From: Colias croceus | Taxonomy: Eukaryota; Arthropoda; Insecta; Lepidoptera; Pieridae | Reading direction: 5' to 3' | DNA: 64,000 nt | Assembly (NCBI RefSeq): GCF_905220415.1 | Contig: NC_059541.1 | Coordinates: 7,266,501 to 7,330,500, forward strand | Shown here: piece by piece, positions 61,701 through 64,000 of the stretch | How positions within the stretch are numbered: position 1 is the first letter of the stretch | Layout of the letters: each line of letters begins with the position of its first letter | Translations under genes and position numbers: made by a program | The notes under the pieces: model-generated | Database searches by the model: none | What the model was told of the DNA's origin: nothing | What the model saw: only the letters and a program-made list of their open reading frames with translations

Positions 61701-62451
61701 GTTTATTAAGCTATTGCATAGCTTCTATCGCGGGCCTTGAGCGCGGGGACTGAATCGAGAAATTCCGTAACGAAAAAACCTCACGCTCCCCACTCCGACG
61801 GGCGGAGGTGTGGTAAGTGGTTGAAGGCTATGCAATAGCTTTACCGCGGCAGTCCCCGAGTGCCACACGTCTTTTATTATTTTTTGTATCCCAAACCATC
61901 AATCTAACTACCTACCCTCTTTTAAAAAGATTTTGCCACTAGTTTTATATAATGATTATTGATTATCATGTTCAATACCTTTATATTTTTTAACAATTTA
62001 ATTTTATACCTGTATCGTATCGCATTAATCTAATAACTCACAAAATATATTCATAAAACCTCCCACTTTATACTTAGGTAGTATAGTAGTAGGTAACTAC
62101 TTAGTATAAAGCAAGTGAAAATGAAAACATGAATAAATACCTGTAAATTGTACTGAAAATAAAATAACCTTAGATTGGAATATCATGGATTTGCTTGACT
62201 GAAATAGATAGGATGACAATATCAGCTTATTATCATAATATGATAACATCTAAATCTCAAGTGAAACTTAACGCGGTCGGAACAAAATTATCCATTATTA
62301 CCTAACACCGTCAAAACAATGCTTAGTTCACACCTTTATTCACCTATTTGTAATAAGTGAAATTCATTTTACATAATCTCGTTATTTACTTAATTAATAA
62401 AGAAAAAACACACCTTAGGCTTGTTTGAGATATTTCCAGCGTTCCCTGCAT
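25729..62451 (-). CDS. dysc: Two-PDZ scaffold protein of the harmonin/whirlin/dyschronic family, 12 coding exons
   Basis: Coding exons, minus strand: 62451-62414, 52965-52743, 45400-45292, 44387-44363, 44280-44125, 41917-41773, 41459-41233, 37597-37093, 35632-35441, 28807-28691, 28366-27854, then either 27779-27642 (795 aa) or 25746-25729 (755 aa). All phases agree and all junctions are GT-AG. PDZ1 (about 47-125) shows AFGFSLRGGKEYATGFFVSK and VGDQLVTVNG; the linker VRHVGMLPIREKEYEPLSWQ is strongly harmonin-like; PDZ2 (about 170-251) shows LGCGICKGPDWKSGIFV and GLRPGDQILSCNG. SSGYNSSASS follows PDZ2, then an acidic/polar region, EFKKVHRKMF, a Pro6 stretch and a Ser-rich tail. Such proteins scaffold sensory-cell and neuronal complexes; Drosophila dyschronic affects the Slowpoke channel and circadian output. 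The choice of dyschronic over harmonin is from remembered conservation. Confidence 0.85.
26017..26527. mobile_element. Non-autonomous PIF/Harbinger-type element with transposase remnant
   Basis: The left end AGGGTTCATACGCACTATGC (26017) and right end GCATAGTGCTTATGAACCCT (to 26527) are inverted repeats extending inward through GGGTAGCCG-containing segments. Subterminal GCGGGTAGCCG motifs recur several times. Inside, on the plus strand, a frame contains KEKQRKKYWVHPYLQTRDES, which resembles the N-terminal region of Harbinger nucleases; the rest of the enzyme is absent. It lies in the last intron of the PDZ gene, antisense to it. No clear 3-bp target duplication is visible. Confidence 0.72.
27642..27779 (-). 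CDS. dysc: PDZ gene, proximal alternative last exon (12a)
   Basis: Acceptor TTTCAG|GATTGT, phase 0 with exon 11, gives a 45-residue tail starting DCNGILTRNLTKIDSVDENF and rich in Pro/Leu/Ile near the end (LPLPPTITIP), then TGA. An AATAAA (TTTATT on the plus strand, 27605-27610) lies about 32 nt past the stop, so this could be a complete terminal exon with a short 3' UTR. Confidence 0.65.
   Translation of the reverse strand, partial: DCNGILTRNLTKIDSVDENFHARYGNNLLPLPPTITIPKVTKFKH
27854..28366 (-). CDS. dysc: PDZ gene exon 11: Ser/Pro-rich C-terminal region
   Basis: 171 codons, phase 0 to phase 0. Asn/Pro/Lys-rich at first, then HSRPVSVTIGEYVNNMHTRR and a helical end DSITSRLQSELAMTLSRSNL. Acceptor TTAACAG|ATGCCT and donor CATG|GTAAGT. 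An ATG sits at the exon start, but frame continuity with exon 10 shows it is internal. Confidence 0.82.
28691..28807 (-). CDS. dysc: PDZ gene exon 10: charged helix plus polyproline
   Basis: 39 codons, DRQHTLRVRKSIEESTENVK through NNAEKPPPPPP. Acceptor TTTTTAG|GATCGG, donor CCA|GTAAGT. The Pro6 run is a likely SH3, WW or EVH1 ligand. Confidence 0.82.
30468..30551. repeat. 84-bp palindrome without a loop (PDZ-gene intron)
   Basis: TGTGTAGCGCATGTCGCGTGT pairs with ACACGCGACATGCGCTACACA, and CGGCTGCCGAGTAGGTA with TACCTACTCGGCAGCCG. The axis is between 30509 and 30510; the only break is a 4-nt mismatched bulge on each arm. It is unusually GC-rich for this intron. Confidence 0.85.
31060..31290. 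promoter_or_regulatory. CpG-rich island in the PDZ-gene intron 9
   Basis: A sharply bounded 200-bp block of GCG/CGG-rich DNA (GGCGCGGCGGTGCGCGTCGG near 31161) in otherwise AT-rich intron. Open frames on both strands are compositional by-products. It could be an internal promoter for a short isoform starting at exon 10 or 11, or a 5' exon of an unrecognised transcript; neither is shown. Confidence 0.4.
31971..31995. repeat. (CCGCG)5 pentanucleotide tandem repeat
   Basis: Five perfect CCGCG units followed by GCCGGCC. It is isolated in AT-rich intronic DNA. Confidence 0.85.
34448..34672 (+). repeat. 23-bp direct repeat flanking about 177 bp
   Basis: GAGTACACTATAAATATAAA(AAA) occurs at about 34449-34471 and again at about 34649-34671. 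The spacer shows no coding signal. It may be a duplication or the flank of a small insertion. Confidence 0.55.
35441..35632 (-). CDS. dysc: PDZ gene exon 9: basic helical region
   Basis: 64 codons, phase 0. Lys-rich start (NMKKTSLDKEPIIPVKK), then the helix HHDALMDEFKKVHRKMFANL, recalled as conserved in this family. Donor ATG|GTGAGT, acceptor TTTTCAAG|AATATG. Confidence 0.82.
36091..36312 (-). repeat. Dispersed repeat, reverse copy (PDZ-gene intron 8)
   Basis: Begins ACTAGCTTTCCGCCTGCGGC, then TTCGCCCGCG, TTCCCGTGGGATTTCCGGGA and an end in AAACAAACAAACAAAG. It is the reverse complement of the family seen at 18.5 and 19.6 kb. Confidence 0.75.
37093..37597 (-). CDS. dysc: PDZ gene exon 8: long polar linker
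   Basis: The largest coding exon (505 nt; frame AG|A... completing 169 codons with exon 7). Acidic and Asn-rich with DYDSPSIPNNPHTYENK, Ser/Thr-rich near the end and a helix SAIVEEIQRRKL. Presumably disordered. Acceptor TTTTAG|ACTAAC, donor TTG|GTAAGT. Confidence 0.85.
37849..39030. repeat. Nested lepidopteran dispersed repeats
   Basis: From 37849 an AACCGACTTCAAAAA...GGAGGAGGTT repeat runs to about 38290, with a 20-odd T run at about 37899. From 38294 a second element begins ACCGGCCAAGTGCGAGTCGG, GCTCGCGCAC, AGGGTTCCGTAGC and ends near 39031 at GGCTACGGAACCCT, with four tandem 8-mers GGACAGAC at about 38951-38980. The AGGGTTCCGTAGC / GCTACGGAACCCT pair is inverted. These sequence types recur in Lepidoptera; I cannot assign their class. 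Confidence 0.65.
39041..39330. repeat. Near-perfect long inverted repeat (130-bp arms, 30-bp loop)
   Basis: Arms 39041-39170 and 39201-39330 are reverse-complementary; the only mismatch I found is at 39162. Both arms contain AACCGACTTCAAAAACGG near the outside and GTCGGTGC at the inside. It lies in the 3.6-kb intron between exons 7 and 8 of the PDZ gene, so the transcript would fold into a 130-bp duplex. Confidence 0.92.
39883..41095. mobile_element. 1.2-kb foldback element, about 500-bp terminal inverted repeats
   Basis: TAGTCCATTG at 39883 is mirrored by CAATGGACTA ending at 41095, and inverted similarity continues for roughly 500 bp on each side (GACGCAATTTTATTTTTTTGA versus the matching complement, then GGCGGCCGTGGGACAAGG, then AAAATGATAAAAC-type segments). 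Arms differ by many substitutions, about 15 percent by eye. The centre (about 40390-40570) is unique. TA sits at both ends, consistent with a TA target duplication of a Tc1/mariner-like non-autonomous element. No coding sequence. Confidence 0.8.
41233..41459 (-). CDS. dysc: PDZ gene exon 7: end of PDZ2 and SSGYNSSASS region
   Basis: Begins AVSAMKVSGRLELIVREGAG, the last strand and helix of PDZ2, then ELVSPESSGYNSSASSAAGE and an Ala/Pro-rich stretch. Very GC-rich compared with the flanking introns. Acceptor ACAG|GCCGTA, donor GATAG|GTACGT (phase 2). Confidence 0.88.
41773..41917 (-). CDS. dysc: PDZ gene exon 6: PDZ2 core
   Basis: Reads ICKGPDWKSGIFVQFVREGG, IAKEAGLRPGDQILSCNGLN, FSNISFNE. It contains the GDQIL turn and NG of a PDZ fold. 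Acceptor GTTCCAG|AATATG, donor GAG|GTACGT. Confidence 0.9.
42546..42640. repeat. Hairpin plus two 41-bp tandem units
   Basis: GGGGGCAC at 42546 pairs with GTGCCCCC at 42558. Then GCCAAGACGAGCAAAGCGAA (CAAGCGA) is repeated at 42566-42592 and 42607-42633. The unit has a period of 41 bp. It sits in the intron between exons 5 and 6. Confidence 0.75.
43177..43619. repeat. Near-perfect long inverted repeat (175-bp arms, 93-bp loop)
   Basis: Arms 43177-43351 and 43445-43619 are reverse-complementary with about one mismatch (AAGGCC versus AAAGCC segment). The outer end reads AAATCCCACCAAAAACATTT and the inner end GTGGCTTGGCC. No open frame. It lies 500 bp from exon 5 of the PDZ gene. Confidence 0.92.
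44125..44280 (-). CDS. dysc: PDZ gene exon 5: linker between PDZ domains and start of PDZ2
   Basis: Reads KEYEPLSWQFVSERSSLASE, then LSILVPPRAKLGCG. The end is the first strand and carboxylate-binding loop (LGCG) of PDZ2. Acceptor TTTTCCAG|AAAAGA, donor TGCGG|GTAAGC. Confidence 0.88.
44363..44387 (-). CDS. dysc: PDZ gene exon 4: 25-nt microexon
   Basis: Only 25 nt, coding HVGMLPIR plus split codons. Acceptor GTTTTAG|ATGTGG, donor AGGGA|GTAAGT. It is required to keep frame between exons 3 and 5 and restores the VRHVGMLPIREKE linker that resembles harmonin VRHIGLIPV. Confidence 0.88.
45292..45400 (-). CDS. dysc: PDZ gene exon 3: second half of PDZ1
   Basis: Reads VGDQLVTVNGNRVDDAVHAE, LVHYIMSQSRLKIKVR. 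GDQL and VNG mark the PDZ fold. Acceptor TTCCAG|GTTGGT, donor AGAC|GTGAGT. Confidence 0.9.
46465..47855 (+). mobile_element. 5'-truncated L2/CR1-group LINE, antisense in PDZ-gene intron 2
   Basis: Coding similarity begins abruptly near 46465 (HALGIFCDLSKAFDCVEHCT) inside the RT palm, so the endonuclease and RT N-terminus are missing. After the stop at 47612 a 3' UTR of about 240 bp follows, ending AATAAATGAATG then (TTTGAG)3. A short tandem repeat tail instead of poly(A) fits L2/CR1-type elements. Confidence 0.85.
46480..47612 (+). CDS. Partial reverse transcriptase of truncated LINE
   Basis: The frame is open from about 46480; the first Met is at 46545 (355 aa). Motifs: DLSKAFDCVEH, IGVPQGSILGPFLFLVYIND, and the catalytic LFADDTSLIF; then SEWFTANNLLLNAKKTTCVE, FLGLTLDEKLQWGAHV, and a C-terminal thumb with FILQKRAIRSIYNL and RIPLNIKEF. 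No stop codon or frameshift in 377 codons, so the insertion is recent, but a partial palm domain cannot act alone. Confidence 0.85.
49684..50429. mobile_element. Non-autonomous DNA element with 180-bp inverted ends, split by a nested repeat
   Basis: The left arm, TATACAGGGTGTAATCG... to about 49865, is inverted relative to about 50247-50429 (...CGATTATTCC complement, ACACCCGGTATA). Both arms include GGGAGCGTTTCATG / CATGAAACGCTCCC and an AAAATGACAATAATAACTTT segment. The unpaired middle contains the 171-bp repeat at 49870-50040. No coding sequence. Confidence 0.75.
49870..50040 (+). repeat. Dispersed repeat with GGGGCGGACCGCTAGT tail
   Basis: Begins CTAATATATAAAAATCAATG, then TAACTCGAGAACGGCTGAAC, CGATTTCGATAATTC and ends GGCGAAGCCGGGGCGGACCG, CTAGTTT. 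A reverse copy with the same layout lies at 57093-57276. Confidence 0.75.
52743..52965 (-). CDS. dysc: PDZ gene exon 2: first half of PDZ1
   Basis: Reads SPVMYATSMASTPTSGSRGD, LTGAAERRIRVIRLLRPRRA, APAFGFSLRGGKEYATGFFV, SKVEHNSEAHLQGLK. FGFSLRGG is the carboxylate-binding loop. Acceptor TTTTCAG|TCCGGT (phase 2), donor TTGAAG|GTAATG. Two in-frame Met residues near its start could serve if exon 1 is not used. Confidence 0.9.
57093..57276 (-). repeat. Reverse copy of the CCGGGGCGGACCGCTAGT repeat
   Basis: ACTAGCGGTCCGCCCCGGCT, TCGCCCGTGG, then GAAATCGGTTAAGCCGTTCT, CGAGTTATG, ending TTTTATATATAAG. Same family as 49870-50040. Confidence 0.75.
61141..61635 (+). repeat. Dispersed repeat with TGTC microsatellite and GCGGGCGGAAGCTAGT tail
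   Basis: Starts near ATACATATATAATAAATCTG, contains an interrupted (TGTC)n tract at 61264-61310, a GATTTCGATGAAACTTGG body and ends GACGGAGTCGCGGGCGGAAG, CTAGT. Related by its tail to the copies at 18.5, 19.6 and 36.1 kb. Confidence 0.72.
61708..61857. repeat. Interleaved short inverted repeats
   Basis: AAGCTATTGCATAGC (61708-61722) is inverted at 61827-61841, and GGGGACTG (61745-61752) is inverted at 61850-61857. The two pairs interleave rather than nest. The intervening DNA is locally GC-rich. Confidence 0.7.
62414..62451 (-). CDS. dysc: PDZ gene exon 1: start codon exon
   Basis: ATG at 62451 reads MQGTLEISQTSL and splices at CTAAG|GTGTGT in phase 2, exactly the phase exon 2 needs (AG|T gives Ser). 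An in-frame TAA lies about 9 nt upstream, so this is the first ATG of that frame. The donor lies about 9.4 kb from exon 2, so the link is inferred from phase and signal only. Confidence 0.6.
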
Positions 62452-62720
62452 CAACAGTGTGAATTAACACAACCAAACATTATGGTGATCAGCATGCCAT
62501 TTCACTGATATTGTCGTAATTCTTTCACTCTTTCACTATTCGAAAAATGTAAGAATGTTTCACGTGTTGACGTTACGGATTGGAGAACAAAGTCACGGTT
62601 GGTTTATAGCGACAATGAGCCGGCTGGTGATGGATCAACGAGCGAGCACTACCCGCGAAGCGTGCGCTCCGCACACCGAAACGACACGAATGGTAAAATA
62701 CAGGCAATGGAAGAAAGTTC
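62452..62720 (-). promoter_or_regulatory. Presumed 5' UTR and CpG-rich promoter of the PDZ gene
   Basis: Upstream of the exon-1 ATG the composition shifts to CpG-rich between about 62600 and 62700 (GAGCGAGCACTACCCGCGAA, GCGTGCGCTCCGC) with CACGTG at about 62561. It is the only GC-rich block near the inferred start; the transcription start itself is not identifiable. Confidence 0.45.
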
Positions 62721-64000
62721 GACGTCACATTCCACCGCAAAGCCTTCGCTTTACTGATTTAATTTGAAGCTAATATATCATGTCGAACATGTAGTTAACT
62801 GTTGTTACATTTTATGTCAATATCACGTCCTTGATTTGGCTCTTGTTTTTGATATAAAAGTACAAAGAGGCAACTAAGTATAAAATATTTGACAAAAAAA
62901 ATGCAACACACAGGTGCCTATTTCAAAGAATTCTCAAATCTAATTTTTTGACCAAAAAATGAGAAAAACAATTTATTTAAATAGGTAGGTATGTAGGTAA
63001 TGGCAAAAAAGCATGCCTAGAGCATACATAATTGCACCGCCCAGCTAAATTTCAAATTTACCATCAGTCCTTTTTATAAATAGGTAACTAGTAACGTATT
63101 ATGAAAAAAAATATTATTAAAACAACAAACAAATTTAAACATATTTTATTAATAGCACAACAACACTAGAACTAAATGCATAATTATCACATCATTTCTA
63201 AATACATATGTATTCCTATGCTTTCCCATCCTTTTTGTCAAATAATGGTATCAAAGATATGCTGGCCTCCTCTTTCTAAAATATCACCCAAAAATACAGC
63301 CTTCTATAACATTCAGAACTTCATACTTCGGCTTGATTTATGTCTATATGTACAGTAAACATCTATATAACATCGATTAATTCAATAATTTTCTAAAATA
63401 CATCAAGTTTAACAACAATTCTAATATTAGGCATATAAATTGATGCTGGAAAATGTACGTAGATATATATATCATGAAACATCGCAATGTATACGAAACC
63501 TCATGAACGTTTTAAAAGAAGCCACGTTGTAACAAAATTAAAATACAATATTTTGTAACCCTGACGAGAGTTTTTAATTACCTATTTAAAATCTGTGGGA
63601 TTACAGATTGGTTGAATTTATTATTATTATCTTCTTCATTTTCAACATGTGGAATTGTTAAACACAACACCTATCACAACAATCTCAAAAACTGTTGGTA
63701 AGTCTTCCTTTGTGGAAACGTTTAAAATATTTATTTTTGTTTAAAAAATAACATACATCACTAAGTGCCTATTTTAATAACAAATGTTTTGTTTGTAAAA
63801 GGTATAAAAACATAACGGGATTCAACATTTCATTTATCAAAATAAATTTATCTAAAATTATAAATAAACAATCGCTTTAAGTATCTAATGATTCCTTACA
63901 AAGTACAGTCTAAAATGTTATAACATCTAAACGACAAGTCTAAATTCTAAAGTGACTTTAAGTATAGAAGTGGTTAAGGTACCTGTGTAGGTAGGTACCT
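62721..64000. other. Non-coding right end of the window
   Basis: AT-rich, no supported gene. A minus-strand AATAAA (TTTATT on the plus strand) near 63143 could be the poly(A) signal of another minus-strand gene lying beyond the window, in which case 63150-64000 would be its 3' UTR; there is no coding evidence. The last bases contain GTAGGTAGGTACCT. Confidence 0.3.

Larger units (their letters stand above)
53000..62400. other. Large first coding intron of the PDZ gene
   Basis: Mostly AT-rich with no gene that I can support. It holds dispersed repeats (57093-57276, 61141-61635), a (TGTC)n microsatellite, a GC-rich patch at 58735-58835 and paired palindromes at 59412-59449. A reverse-strand open frame of 84 codons at 59101-59355 has no recognisable motif. 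First introns of long neuronal genes often hold enhancers; that is a general expectation, not shown here. Confidence 0.5.

Overview
The window looks like a piece of a lepidopteran (moth or butterfly) nuclear chromosome. It is AT-rich, and its genes carry many spliceosomal introns. The host proteins match insect or metazoan families, and the dispersed repeats (ends like GCGGGCGGAAGCTAGT, long foldbacks, the TAGGTACCTA motif, several non-LTR retrotransposon lineages) are of the sort that fill lepidopteran genomes. Nothing suggests bacterial or viral DNA. The species cannot be named from the sequence alone.

Layout. (1) 1-1867, minus: a FASTK-family mitochondrial RNA-processing protein whose 3' end runs off the left edge. 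(2) 3276-8344, plus: a full-length, apparently intact two-ORF Jockey-type LINE flanked by a perfect 11-bp target-site duplication. (3) 8356-13900: AT-rich intergenic DNA with a recurring TTTTAAAAGG palindrome, interrupted by a 5'-truncated CR1-like LINE (about 10570-12490, minus). (4) 13901-21037, plus: the complete ISWI chromatin-remodelling ATPase, 17 exons, 1023 aa, with one probable GC-AG intron. (5) 21752-23165, minus: the complete CCR4-NOT deadenylase subunit CAF1/POP2 (CNOT7/8), 7 exons, 289 aa, convergent with ISWI; the predicted 3' ends lie less than about 100 bp apart. (6) 25.1-62.5 kb, minus: one 37-kb gene for a two-PDZ scaffold of the harmonin/whirlin/dyschronic family. I reconstructed 12 coding exons in continuous frame, including a 25-nt microexon and two mutually compatible last exons, each with its own poly(A) signal. 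(7) 62.5-64 kb: a GC-rich probable promoter and non-coding DNA.

The genes are not an operon and share no pathway: one acts in mitochondrial RNA metabolism, one in nucleosome sliding, one in mRNA deadenylation and one in sensory or neuronal scaffolding. The most unusual content is in the introns of the PDZ gene. Three long inverted repeats (arms of 130 bp, about 500 bp and 175 bp) sit within 4.6 kb of one another (39.0-43.6 kb). With a further 84-bp palindrome and a split inverted repeat at 49.7-50.4 kb, they would put several strong dsRNA hairpins in one pre-mRNA. Exon limits were inferred by hand from GT/AG (or GC/AG) signals, frame continuity and remembered family conservation; no alignment or database search was run.
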